Notes: a model not told the origin generated them from the letters alone. 52,363 nt of DNA from Lachnospiraceae bacterium UBA1759 (GCA_002315555.1 DCHF01000053.1:1-52363); one strand, 5' to 3'; positions 34,601-42,584 are shown, counted from the first letter of the stretch. Translations and numbers: made by a program.

Positions 34601-35925
34601 TCCGTGTGCGCAGCCTGCTCGCAGCGATGAAGATGCGCAGCGAACAGTGTATTTACGCAAAAGACACCGATATTTCCTATCACCGTGCCGAGTTTACCGA
34701 GGAGATGTTCAGGGAAGGCTACACGATCCTCGCGCCGGGTATGAGTCCGATCCATTTCAACATGCTGGCGCCCGTGTTCAACAAATACGGCTTCCACCTG
34801 GAAATGCTGAACGATTCCACGAGAAGCGCCATCGACACGGGTCTCAAATATGTCAATAACGACGCCTGTTATCCGAGCATCGTGACCGTCGGTCAGATGA
34901 TGGAGGCGGTGCTGTCCGGCAAATACGATACGAATAAGCTGGCCCTTCTGATGACGCAGACCGGCGGCTGCTGCCGTGCGTCGAACTATGTTTCCTTCAT
35001 CCGCCGTGCGTTGGACCGTGCGGGGCTGTCCCATATTCCGGTCATCTCGCTGAACTTCAACGGTATGGAGAAAAACTCCGGCTTCAAGCTGAATCTGAAG
35101 ATGGCGGTGGAAGCCTTCCGTGCGCTTCTGTACGGTGATCTGTTCACCCGCTGTCTGTATCATACCCGCGTGTATGAAGCGGTCCCGGGCTCCGCGGAGG
35201 CGCTGCATAAAAAGTGGGAGCAGTATATCATCGACGGGATCCTCGGAAAACGGAAGGTGAAGAGCTTTAAGAAGAACGTGGAGGCCATCGTCAAGGATTT
35301 CGATGAACTTCCGCTCGATGAGAGCATCGTAAAACCGAAGGTCGGCATCGTAGGTGAGATCCTGGTCAAGTACATGCCCATTGCAAACAACCACCTGGTG
35401 GAGCTTCTGGAGCGGGAAGGTGCAGAGGCCATCGTCCCGGATTTCATGAATTTCCTCAGCATGATCTTCTATGACCGCGAATACCGCTACCGCTATCTGG
35501 GCGCCGGCTTCAGCCGTCTCGTTCTGGCACGGAGCGCGGTATGGCTCATCGAGACCGTCCGTAAGCCGATGGTAAAGGCACTTGAAAAGAGCAAACGCTT
35601 TGAGCCGCCAAAGAGCATCCGGGAGCTCGGCGAGCTGGCAAAGCCCTATCTTTCTCTGGGCAATCAGTACGGCGAGGGCTGGTTCCTCTGCGGTGAAATG
35701 GTCGAGCTTCTTCAGGAAGGGACGAACAATATCATCTGTATCCAGCCGTTTGCCTGCCTGCCGAACCATGTGGTCGGAAAAGGCGTGATCAAACCGCTTA
35801 AGAAGGATTATCCGGCCGCAAACATCGCCGCGGTCGACTACGATCCGGGTGCCAGCGAGGTCAACCAGCTGAACCGTATCAAACTGATGCTTTCCGCTGC
35901 GAAGAAGGCGTTGGAAAAAAAGTAA
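31693..35925 (+). CDS. Giant activase/2-hydroxyacyl-CoA-dehydratase-like protein, probable fused plasmalogen synthase (PlsA-PlsR type)
   Basis: The 1410-residue protein starts at TTG 31693, 7 nt after GGAGG. It has two ASKHA ATPase (BadF/BcrA activase) domains: GIDVGSTTVK at 7-16 with GGTGSFIDQMA near 126, and LGIDAGSTTTKLAV near 319 with ACSSGCGSFIE near 440. A Cys cluster (CGGCENNCMLTV near 603) and two dehydratase-like regions (DUF2229 from about 650; the rest to the end, with QTGGCCRASNY near 1091) follow. Activases use ATP to drive an electron into a radical dehydratase. From memory, a two-gene plsA-plsR operon of this family was shown to make plasmalogens in Clostridium perfringens, with a fused form in Enterococcus faecalis. 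The position after plsY fits; a CoA-ester dehydratase is the alternative. Confidence 0.75.
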   Translation: MNTYRAGIDVGSTTVKLVVLDEKNNIIFGEYRRHQAHTQETLSQLLEEAKVLLGDCRLNVRITGSGAISLGKALNIGFVQEVVAVATALETNYPRTDVAIELGGEDAKIIYFKGGLDERMNGVCAGGTGSFIDQMASLLQTDASGLNEAAASYREIYPIAARCGVFAKTDIQPLINEGATKPDLAASIFQAVVNQTISGLACGKPIRGCVAFLGGPLHFLPELKKAFIRTLKLTDENIVDPENSHLFAAMGAALEAREDESRDIGGMIETLKQGVHIAFEIKRLDPLFADRAEYDAFVTRHQKAVVQKADIRTYHGNCFLGIDAGSTTTKLAVIGENGELLYSFYRNNQGSPIRTSIVAMDEIRTLLPDDARIVHACSTGYGEALLKAAFHLDEGEVETIAHTTAAEFFDPAVDCVLDIGGQDMKCIKLKNHTVDNVLLNEACSSGCGSFIENFATSLGFTAAEFAEEALFAEHPVDLGTRCTVFMNSNVKQAQKEGAPVSDISSGLAYSVIKNALFKVIKLSDAAGLGSRIVVQGGTFYNKAVLRAFEKIAGVEAVCPDISGIMGAFGAALLAKQRYNGNGTSMLSFEEIHNLEYNTRTTHCGGCENNCMLTVNTFTDGGRYITGNRCEKVVKDPNAVEKGPNMVEFKRIRMFDYPVLAPAEAPRGVIGIPRVLNMYENYPYWAAFFKELGFSVVLSPFSKRKIYELGMESIPSESECYPAKLAHGHVQWLIDQGIKTIFHPCVLYEFQETDASQNHYNCPIVVAYPENLKNNVEGVADGDVRYIRPFIAFTSEKTAADRLVDVCKKEWGIPEKEARRAALKAWMAQRNAKDAIREEGKRRLEEMEKAGKKGIVLAGRPYHIDPEINHGIPELVASYGLYVFTEDSLPLDFTPTRPIRVVDQWVYHSRLYAAAEFIRTRDDLEIIQLNSFGCGLDAVTTDQVAEILEKSNKLYTVLKIDEVNNLGAARIRVRSLLAAMKMRSEQCIYAKDTDISYHRAEFTEEMFREGYTILAPGMSPIHFNMLAPVFNKYGFHLEMLNDSTRSAIDTGLKYVNNDACYPSIVTVGQMMEAVLSGKYDTNKLALLMTQTGGCCRASNYVSFIRRALDRAGLSHIPVISLNFNGMEKNSGFKLNLKMAVEAFRALLYGDLFTRCLYHTRVYEAVPGSAEALHKKWEQYIIDGILGKRKVKSFKKNVEAIVKDFDELPLDESIVKPKVGIVGEILVKYMPIANNHLVELLEREGAEAIVPDFMNFLSMIFYDREYRYRYLGAGFSRLVLARSAVWLIETVRKPMVKALEKSKRFEPPKSIRELGELAKPYLSLGNQYGEGWFLCGEMVELLQEGTNNIICIQPFACLPNHVVGKGVIKPLKKDYPAANIAAVDYDPGASEVNQLNRIKLMLSAAKKALEKK

Positions 35926-35942
35926 GAAAATAAACACTTTTT

Positions 35943-35977
35943 CACGGGTCAAGTGCAGAAAAACACTTTGACCCGTG
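35943..35977 (+). terminator. Hairpin ending the lipid operon, overlapping the aroF promoter
   Basis: CACGGGTCAAGTG (35943-35955) pairs with CACTTTGACCCGTG (35964-35977) with one bulge. The following bases, CTTCATCTT, make only a weak U-tract. The right arm contains the -35 of the next gene. Confidence 0.55.
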
Positions 35978-35996
35978 CTTCATCTTGTGCTAAAAT
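35968..35996 (+). promoter_or_regulatory. Sigma-A promoter of the DAHP synthase gene
   Basis: TTGACC (35968-35973), a 17-bp spacer and TAAAAT (35991-35996), with a TGTGC extension upstream of the -10. Transcription should start near 36003, at the first base of the leader hairpin. Confidence 0.8.
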
Positions 35997-36002
35997 AGTA
36001 AT

Positions 36003-36045
36003 GTTTTCGCGAATTGTACTTCCTGCGTGATCCAGACGCGAAAAC
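36003..36045 (+). promoter_or_regulatory. 5'-terminal leader hairpin of the DAHP synthase mRNA
   Basis: GTTTTCGCG (36003-36011) pairs perfectly with CGCGAAAAC (36037-36045), with a 25-nt loop. The stem starts at the predicted first transcribed base and ends 2 nt before the GAGGAG ribosome site. It could stabilise the mRNA or control translation. It is too small for a T-box. Confidence 0.5.
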
Positions 36046-36058
36046 AGAGGAGAAAATT

Positions 36059-37090
36059 ATGAACGCCGAATTCAAAAGAAAACTTGCGATTCCGATGGAA
36101 GTGAAGGAAGCCTGTCCGCTTTCCGCATCTCTTTCCGATATCGTTGCACGCCGTGATGCCGAACTGAAAAAGATCTTCAGCGGTGAGGATGACCGTCTTG
36201 TGATGATCATCGGCCCCTGCTCCGCAGATAACAAAGACAGCGTCATCGACTATATCTCACGTCTTGCCAAGCTGAACGAAAAGGTCTCCGAAAAGATCTT
36301 CTTTGTTCCGCGTATTTACACCAACAAACCGCGTACGACCGGTGACGGCTACAAGGGCCTTCTGCATCAGCCGGATCCGAATGAAAAGCCCGATATGTAC
36401 AAAGGCATCATCGCGACCCGTGAGCTGCACATCGCAGCACTGCAGGAGACCGGCTTCTCCTGTGCGGATGAAATGCTGTACCCGAGCAACTACAAGTACC
36501 TGGACGATGTCCTCGCGTATGTTGCCGTCGGTGCGCGTTCCGTTGAAAACCAGGAGCATCGCCTGACCTCCAGTGCCATCGAGGTTCCGGTCGGCATGAA
36601 GAACCCGACCAGTGGCGACCAGTCCGTCATGATGAACGCCATCACCGCCGCACAGCACTCTCACACCTTCATATACAGAGGCTGGGAGATCACCTCACAG
36701 GGCAACCCGTACGCGCATGCCATTCTCCGCGGTTATTCCAACCATCACGGCGAATCCATGCCGAACTATCACTACGAGAACCTGACACGTCTGGTCGATC
36801 TGTACCAGAAAGCACCGGCGCTGACCAACCCGGCGGCCATCATCGATACCAATCACGCGAACTCCGGTAAGAAGCCGCTTGAGCAGCCGCGTATCATCAA
36901 GGAAGTGCTGAACAGCATGAAGCACAATCCGGATGTCAAGAGCCTGGTAAAGGGCTTCATGGTGGAAAGCTACATTGAAGACGGTGCGCAAAAGATCGGC
37001 GAGGGCTGCTACGGTAAGTCCATTACGGACCCGTGCATCGGCTGGGATAAGACCGAGCGTCTGATCCTGGAGATTGCAGATATGCTGTAA
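36059..37090 (+). CDS. aroF: 3-deoxy-7-phosphoheptulonate synthase, class I (DAHP synthase)
   Basis: This is the first step of the shikimate pathway: phosphoenolpyruvate plus erythrose-4-phosphate to DAHP. 343 residues, class I AroF/AroG/AroH type. Visible motifs are IGPCSADN near residue 47, KPRTTGDGYKGL near 92, GARSVENQEHR near 160, KNPTSGD near 183, and DTNHANSGKKP near 262. Start ATG 36059 is preceded by GAGGAG. No other aro or trp gene is nearby. It has its own promoter, leader hairpin and terminator, so it is controlled separately. Erythrose-4-phosphate could come from the transketolase encoded at 18.7 kb. Which amino acid feedback-inhibits it cannot be told. Confidence 0.93.
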   Translation: MNAEFKRKLAIPMEVKEACPLSASLSDIVARRDAELKKIFSGEDDRLVMIIGPCSADNKDSVIDYISRLAKLNEKVSEKIFFVPRIYTNKPRTTGDGYKGLLHQPDPNEKPDMYKGIIATRELHIAALQETGFSCADEMLYPSNYKYLDDVLAYVAVGARSVENQEHRLTSSAIEVPVGMKNPTSGDQSVMMNAITAAQHSHTFIYRGWEITSQGNPYAHAILRGYSNHHGESMPNYHYENLTRLVDLYQKAPALTNPAAIIDTNHANSGKKPLEQPRIIKEVLNSMKHNPDVKSLVKGFMVESYIEDGAQKIGEGCYGKSITDPCIGWDKTERLILEIADML

Positions 37091-37106
37091 GATCTTACAA
37101 GTGTTC

Positions 37107-37142
37107 AAAAAAGACCGGATCCATGCGGATCCGGTCTTTTTT
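37107..37142. terminator. Bidirectional terminator between aroF and the PH-domain gene
   Basis: GACCGGATCC (37113-37122) and GGATCCGGTC (37127-37136) with an ATGC loop are flanked by AAAAAA and TTTTTT. Confidence 0.92.
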
Positions 37143-37162
37143 GTTCATTTTTATAAAACGGA

Positions 37163-37696
37163 TCACTCCAGGCGGTCGTCTACGCCGTCATGGTCGATGT
37201 CCGGGAACATCTCCGGGCCCATCGCCGGGTGGCCGCCGTCGTGTGCCGGAGCGGCACCGCCGCCGACGATCTCGGACGTGCGCACACCGTTTTCACGGCG
37301 GGCGATCTCAACGCACTGTGAGATAACGTCCTTCACGGTTCTGGCATTCTTGATGTGCTCAAGCTCCACCTCCGGAATGGAAGCATCGCTGGAAATGATG
37401 CACAGGGAACCGGTTCCGCCGATGCGCTCACCAAAGGTCTGGGAATAGGTCACATCCTTGATGCGGTACAGGCGGATCTCCTCCTCGGTCTTTGTGAAAA
37501 AGCCCTTTTCGATCAGCAGCCGTGATGCGGTCAGCGTATATTTCGTAAAGGACCAGGGAAGTGCAAAGATCGTCTTTCTCTTACGATCCATCCAGATCTT
37601 CTCTTCATCCTTGATCTGAACACGGATCTCTCCGGTCTTGATATTTCTCTTCTTCGCGTCTTTTAAATCTTCACATTCCACGCGTTCTTCTGCCAT
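37163..37696 (-). CDS. Bacterial PH-domain protein
   Basis: The 177-residue protein has a PH-like (bPH2/DUF304) core: a hydrophobic strand TIFALPWSFTKYTLTASRLLIEKGFF near residues 42-67 and the family motif IRLYRIKDVTYSQTFGERI near 74-92, followed by GSLCIIS. No membrane span is evident. The C-terminus ends in MFPDIDHDGVDDRLE, an Asp-rich loop of the EF-hand/thrombospondin-3 calcium-binding type, unusual for this family. Start ATG 37696 follows GAAGGAGGAAG. It is the last gene of the GH106-pyrophosphatase-PH operon, 25 bp after the pyrophosphatase. Function unknown; PH folds here may bind protein or lipid partners. Confidence 0.75.
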   Translation of the reverse strand: MAEERVECEDLKDAKKRNIKTGEIRVQIKDEEKIWMDRKRKTIFALPWSFTKYTLTASRLLIEKGFFTKTEEEIRLYRIKDVTYSQTFGERIGGTGSLCIISSDASIPEVELEHIKNARTVKDVISQCVEIARRENGVRTSEIVGGGAAPAHDGGHPAMGPEMFPDIDHDGVDDRLE

Positions 37697-37721
37697 TGTA
37701 TCTTCCTCCTTATATGAATTC

Positions 37722-39386
37722 CTACAGCTCCTGATAAGCTTCCATGAGACGCGGTAAAACCTGCTTTTTACGGCTCACGATGCCTTCAAGCGTCAATCGG
37801 CCGTCCGTGTTCGGAGAGCCCTCAAATGCCCTGTTTACGATGTTTTCCGCATGCTTTCCCGCGTACAGAAGCACGGTCGATGACTTGCGGATATCCGTCA
37901 GCATGACATACATTTCCTCCAGATTCTGTTCCACCCGGAAACGGTCCAGCGCACCGGAGACCAGTTCCGCCGCACGATTCAGATTTGCGATCGTCTGGAA
38001 ATTCCCCTGCGCCACTCCGAAGCGGTGATCACTGGACGTAAACGCCTTGAAATCCCCGGTCAGGAAATCCTCGGCGGAACGTCCTTCCATATCCTCCGCC
38101 GCCGTGAACATTTCTTCCACATACGAATCGATATCGACCCCCGCGATTCCGGCAAGCCGTTTCGCGATCACCCGGTCGAGCGGTGTACAGGTCGGGCTCG
38201 TGAAATTCAGCGTATCCGAAAGGATGGCGCTCATGAGCAGACCCGCGATCTGCGGCGTGATCTCCTGCCCCTGCTCATCATAGATCAGGGAGACGATGGA
38301 ACAGGTGGAGCCGAGCGGCTGGTTCCTGAAGAATACCGGTCCGCGTGTCTCCAAAGAGCCGATGCGGTGATGGTCGATGATCTCCAGGATCTCGCCCTGC
38401 TCAAATCCCTCCACAGCCTGCGACCGTTCGTTGTGATCCACCAGAATGATCTTCCGGCGTTCCACCTTCAGCACGTTTCTTCTGGAAAGCATGCCGCAGT
38501 ATTTTCCGTTCTCATCGAGGATCGGGAAATAACGATAGCGGACACGCGCCATGACATTGACCGCGTCCTCGACCGGTGTGATCTGCGTGAAGGTCATGAT
38601 ATCCTGCGACTGCATGTAGTAACCGACATTCGTGCACTGACTGATCAGCTTGCCGGCCGCATACGTGTCACAGGGCACGCTCATGATCGCCACGCCCTCT
38701 TCCTCCGCGTGTTTGATGATGGTCTTCGGAATTGTTTCGCCCTGACAGACGATGATCATACTGACGCCCATTTCAATGGCGCACAGCTGATTTTCGTAAC
38801 GGTTGGACAGGATGACGATGTCGCCCTCCTCCAGCGTTTTCTCCAGCACATCGGGGCTTGCCGTACCGATGACGACCTTGCCGCGCGGATCCACCACGCC
38901 TTCACCGCTGCCGACGACCATCGTACCACCCAGCGTTTTCAGAATATTATCGATACTCGTGCTGCTCTTTGCCAGGATCCGATTGTCGAATACGTCCATG
39001 TTCGCCATGGCGATCAACTGTACCGTGATCAGGCCTAACAGCTCATTCTCGTCACCGACGACCGCAAGTGAATCGATATTCTCATCACGCATGATCTCCC
39101 ATGCGGCACGGATGCTGACATCCTTTTTCAACCCGCCGATGTGGCGGTATTCCACATTGCGGATCTTGGGATTCAGCTCCGTGCACATGCGCGGCGGTTC
39201 CACCCCGAACCGCTTCAGTACCCACGCCGTCTCGCGGTTCAGTTTACCGGCCCGGCGGGGCTCATACTTGAGTCCGCCCTCACGGTTTTTAAGTTCTGCA
39301 TAGCAGATGGCCGCACAGATCGAATCCGTATCCGGATTCCGATGTCCGATGACAACGACCTTCTGCCCCTGATTACTCATCGGCAT
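37722..39386 (-). CDS. ppaC: Manganese-dependent (family II) inorganic pyrophosphatase with CBS-DRTGG-CBS insert
   Basis: This enzyme hydrolyses pyrophosphate to phosphate in the cytoplasm. The 554-residue length is the nucleotide-regulated form; plain PpaC is about 310. The N-terminal DHH-family motifs are VIGHRNPDTDSI (about 12-23), and later EIIDHHRIGS near 337 and GSTCSIVS. Between them lie a first CBS segment (from about 80, DENIDSLAVVGDENELLG), a DRTGG-like domain (about 110-240), and a second CBS segment (near 262-310). AMP or ADP inhibits and ATP or diadenosine polyphosphate activates such enzymes (family knowledge). The start is ATG 39386 or 39380; the ribosome site is a run of G (GGGGGGA). 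It is 14 bp after the GH106 gene. Confidence 0.92.
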   Translation of the reverse strand: MPMSNQGQKVVVIGHRNPDTDSICAAICYAELKNREGGLKYEPRRAGKLNRETAWVLKRFGVEPPRMCTELNPKIRNVEYRHIGGLKKDVSIRAAWEIMRDENIDSLAVVGDENELLGLITVQLIAMANMDVFDNRILAKSSTSIDNILKTLGGTMVVGSGEGVVDPRGKVVIGTASPDVLEKTLEEGDIVILSNRYENQLCAIEMGVSMIIVCQGETIPKTIIKHAEEEGVAIMSVPCDTYAAGKLISQCTNVGYYMQSQDIMTFTQITPVEDAVNVMARVRYRYFPILDENGKYCGMLSRRNVLKVERRKIILVDHNERSQAVEGFEQGEILEIIDHHRIGSLETRGPVFFRNQPLGSTCSIVSLIYDEQGQEITPQIAGLLMSAILSDTLNFTSPTCTPLDRVIAKRLAGIAGVDIDSYVEEMFTAAEDMEGRSAEDFLTGDFKAFTSSDHRFGVAQGNFQTIANLNRAAELVSGALDRFRVEQNLEEMYVMLTDIRKSSTVLLYAGKHAENIVNRAFEGSPNTDGRLTLEGIVSRKKQVLPRLMEAYQEL

Positions 39387-39400
39387 GCGATGTCCCCCCG

Positions 39401-42400
39401 TTACTCTACACTCTCCGTGATCACCGGCGTTGAAAGAATGCCTTCCTCACAGATGCAGTAATCATAGTTCCACTCGTCGCCCTTGCTGCGCCATGCGGAC
39501 GGGCCGACCCAGCTGACCGCCAGGTTGCAAAGATGCACCGGGCCAAAGCCGTTTCTTCTGTGGCCGCCGAGCATGAAGTCCAGCATATGCGTGCCCTTTT
39601 CCGGCGCGCCGAGCGATGCGGTATACGGCGGATAGATCAGATTCTCTTCTCTTCCATCCATCGTCACGGTCTGCAGAACGCCGCGGTAACGGCCGCTGCG
39701 GACAATGATCTCGCCGCCCTCCGTCTCTACCGGCACATGATAGGTCACATTGCCGCCGTAGAACGGGAAGCCCTGCGAGGTGATATCGCCGAAGGTCAGC
39801 GTTTCCGGACGCTCGATGATCCGCGCCTCGCGACCGTGAACGGCTACACCGAAATCGCCCAACAGGTACGCCCACTCGGTGCTCGTACGCGGGCCGAACG
39901 GAATCACAAGCTCGATCGTGTTCTCACCCTTCTTCATTGCCGGGATCGCCACGGTCTTAATGGACTTATCCGTATAGTAACCGGTCACGACGGACGGAAC
40001 CTCCGTGCCGTTGACCGTGATCTTCACATCTTCCGCATCCTCCAGGGCAATCTCCACCGCACCGGTGTCAATATCCGAAAGCACGGTGTAACGCAGGCGG
40101 ATCACATCCTCCGGCGTAGTCTCCGGGATGACCCACGGTTGTGCGACCGCTTCGCCGCGCCCCGGCCAGCCCTTGAAAAGACGGCACTCGTTATCCAGAC
40201 GGAGGATCTCCTCCTTCGGCTGCCATTCGCCGTCATTTAACGCCCATTCCGCCTGGTCCAGAAGAACCGCGTTCCTTTCGGAAAGCGTATAAGTCACGCG
40301 TACCGGTACCTCGACGTTCTTTACGTTCTTCTTTTCTTCCGCCGGAATCAGTGCGCTGTACTCCTCCGCCGGTTCCAGCTTAAGAAGGATGCTGTCGTAA
40401 TCGTAAACGGTACGGAAAATATCGGTATGACCGTTCTCCGCTTTCCGGCTGACCTCGGTGATCTCACCGGTCAGCGTATCGTACAGGGTCGCATTCCAGA
40501 GGCCTTTCAGACGGATGCGGATATCGTGGTGATAGGAAACGTCCTTGTTGTAGGATTCCTTTGCATGCGCGATGAACAGCCAGCGGGAGTCGCCGTCCTG
40601 GCGCAGCTGATACAGCATATTCTCCGTCAGCGCGCCGCGTTCATCGCGGATCTCCACCAGACGGTCCTCCTGCAATGCGTTTAACAGCGAGCCGCGGCTC
40701 AGCGGAATACATACGGACTGCTCCGCAAGCTTCTTCGCGCGGTCGCTCTTCACAGCGTTCTCAAGGGTCGGTACGGCGCCGGCAAAGATCAGCTTACCGC
40801 CGGCCGCGCGGAACTTCTCCAGACGCTCAAGCGTGGTGGAACGCAGGGTCTCACAGCCCGGGACGATTATGGTATCGTACGCCATCTGACCCACCCGAAG
40901 CGGTGCGGAAGCCTCCGGGCAAAGGCCGGGAAGCAGGGATTCACTGATGTAGTCAAAATCGACGGAGCCCAGAAGAAGGTTCTTTGCGGTCTCCTGGAAG
41001 TTACGGTCCAGCTCCTCGCGCTCCAGAGAGGTCGACTCAGCCGGGCCCCAGTGCAGCCAATAGCTCTCCACCGGGTGGATCATGCCGACCTTGACGACGG
41101 CCTTACCGCGGGTCATCGCCGTGTTGACACGTGCAAAGTGGTCCTCTACGCGACGGTATTCCTTCCACCACGGAGACTGATAGCTGATGGACGCCGGGTA
41201 GTCGCGCTTTGCCTCACCGGCCATGGAGACCCATGCAAGATGCTGTACGCGGAGCGTGACGCCGAGAGCCGCCTGCCAGTCACCGTGAAGCTTGTGGCCG
41301 CGGAAATCAAAGTCCCAGTTGGTAACACCATAAAGCTCGGAGGTCATGCCTTCGCAGCCAAACTGATGAACGGCGGACTGGGTCTGCTTTGCAGTCGTGT
41401 ACTCCAGCCAAGCGCAGAGCATGTCGATGCCGGGAAGGTCGAAGCCGCGGTATGCACGCATGGCTTCGCCAAGGGCCGCGGTCTGGCTTTCCAGGGTAGG
41501 CTCCTCCATCATGTGGCCGGTCAGCTTTAAATTGTTCGCACGGCACCATGCGCCGCAGTTGTCGGCAAAGGCATTGGTGAAGCGCTCACAGATATGGTCA
41601 TGATAATGGTAACGGATCACGGAAGGTGTTCCGTCACAATTATCCCAGAAAAGCTCCGGGATGCCCGCGACCAGATCCTCGTTGTAGATCGCCTTGTAGG
41701 TCTCCGGGAGGTCATCGGTCCAGGGCAGCGTAACATCGGTCTTGTCCGTTGCATAGCGGAGAACCGTCTTCCGGGTGAACTGCGGTTCATCGGTAAAGAT
41801 GGACGGTACAGTCTCATCGAATTCATCGCCGACAGAGTTCTTGTAAGCTTCGTAGGTCACCTCGATGAAACGGTCCATGGCCTTTTTGTCCAAAGTGTTG
41901 ACATACGTCTGATTGTTGTACCAGGGTGATTCCTGCGTAAGCTCCAGATAAGCGTACCACTTCTCGTGCTCAGCGGTCTCATCCTCGCCGATCTGCCGGT
42001 AAGAGATCAAACGGCCGGCCGGGTCCAGCTCCACGTCATAGGCTGAGACAAAAGTACCGTTCTCCGCACGGCCGCCTACGGCGCGGGAGTCGATGGTATT
42101 CTGCTTTTCACCGTTCGCGCCGTACGGCACCGGGGTGAACAGAAGATAACGCGCACGATATGCGGGATCTTTCGTAACGATGCCGCCTGCCGCGCCGGAC
42201 GGCCAGCGGTCTTCATCATATAAGTAGGCATGCATCTCTTCCGCCTTCATTTTATCCACGCAGGCACGGATCAGATCCATGAATTCATCGCTGAGATACG
42301 GGGTCGCCATGCCGGTACGGACATGCATGTGCGCACCGCCAAAGCCCATCTCCTTCAGGACGTCGATCTGACGGAGAAGCTCGTCCTTATCCAGTTTGCA

Positions 42401-42496
42401 GTTCCAGGCCCAGAACGGGGCGCCGCGAAACTCGGATGTGGGGTTTTTGAACAATTCGTTAGTAAGAACCGGCTCGGTTTTCTTTTTGTACAGCAT
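39401..42496 (-). CDS. GH106-like glycosyl hydrolase (alpha-L-rhamnosidase family)
   Basis: The 1031-residue protein opens with FKNPTSEFRGAPFWAWN and KEMGFGGAHMHVRTGMATPY, the typical start of GH106 alpha-L-rhamnosidase-like enzymes. It has a TIM-barrel part to about residue 420 (TGHMMEEPTLESQ, DMLCAWLEYTTAKQ), a central domain and a C-terminal galactose-binding-like domain (GDITSQGFPFYGGNVTYHVP). No signal peptide is visible, so it should act on imported glycosides. The real substrate may be another deoxy or plant-derived sugar; GH106-like is as far as I can go. It heads an operon with pyrophosphatase and a PH protein, a combination without an obvious metabolic link. Its promoter contains a palindrome. 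Confidence 0.78.
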   Translation of the reverse strand: MLYKKKTEPVLTNELFKNPTSEFRGAPFWAWNCKLDKDELLRQIDVLKEMGFGGAHMHVRTGMATPYLSDEFMDLIRACVDKMKAEEMHAYLYDEDRWPSGAAGGIVTKDPAYRARYLLFTPVPYGANGEKQNTIDSRAVGGRAENGTFVSAYDVELDPAGRLISYRQIGEDETAEHEKWYAYLELTQESPWYNNQTYVNTLDKKAMDRFIEVTYEAYKNSVGDEFDETVPSIFTDEPQFTRKTVLRYATDKTDVTLPWTDDLPETYKAIYNEDLVAGIPELFWDNCDGTPSVIRYHYHDHICERFTNAFADNCGAWCRANNLKLTGHMMEEPTLESQTAALGEAMRAYRGFDLPGIDMLCAWLEYTTAKQTQSAVHQFGCEGMTSELYGVTNWDFDFRGHKLHGDWQAALGVTLRVQHLAWVSMAGEAKRDYPASISYQSPWWKEYRRVEDHFARVNTAMTRGKAVVKVGMIHPVESYWLHWGPAESTSLEREELDRNFQETAKNLLLGSVDFDYISESLLPGLCPEASAPLRVGQMAYDTIIVPGCETLRSTTLERLEKFRAAGGKLIFAGAVPTLENAVKSDRAKKLAEQSVCIPLSRGSLLNALQEDRLVEIRDERGALTENMLYQLRQDGDSRWLFIAHAKESYNKDVSYHHDIRIRLKGLWNATLYDTLTGEITEVSRKAENGHTDIFRTVYDYDSILLKLEPAEEYSALIPAEEKKNVKNVEVPVRVTYTLSERNAVLLDQAEWALNDGEWQPKEEILRLDNECRLFKGWPGRGEAVAQPWVIPETTPEDVIRLRYTVLSDIDTGAVEIALEDAEDVKITVNGTEVPSVVTGYYTDKSIKTVAIPAMKKGENTIELVIPFGPRTSTEWAYLLGDFGVAVHGREARIIERPETLTFGDITSQGFPFYGGNVTYHVPVETEGGEIIVRSGRYRGVLQTVTMDGREENLIYPPYTASLGAPEKGTHMLDFMLGGHRRNGFGPVHLCNLAVSWVGPSAWRSKGDEWNYDYCICEEGILSTPVITESVE

Positions 42497-42555
42497 GGAT
42501 GTCCACCTTTCATAAGGCCGCAGATCACGGCCGTTTCTGCTTGTTTTTCAGTTAC

Positions 42556-42584
42556 ATTATAGGGTCCGCACTGCGGTTCGTCAA
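42556..42584 (-). promoter_or_regulatory. Promoter of the GH106 operon with internal palindromic operator
   Basis: On the minus strand TTGACG (42584-42579), a 17-bp spacer and TATAAT (42561-42556). The spacer contains the palindrome CCGCA-N-TGCGG (42566-42576), placed where a repressor would block RNA polymerase. A sugar-responsive repressor is likely, but none is encoded nearby. Confidence 0.75.

Noticed and set aside
32848..35952. A 1034-codon open frame on the minus strand opposite the plasmalogen-synthase-like gene
   Set aside because: It is the antisense shadow of a GC-rich real gene. The composition (His, Arg, Asp, Val rich) is typical of shadows, and there is no promoter, ribosome site or recognisable domain.
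36003..36058. T-box or other amino-acid riboswitch before the DAHP synthase gene
   Set aside because: The leader is only about 56 nt and has no specifier or T-box sequence. Only a single hairpin is present.
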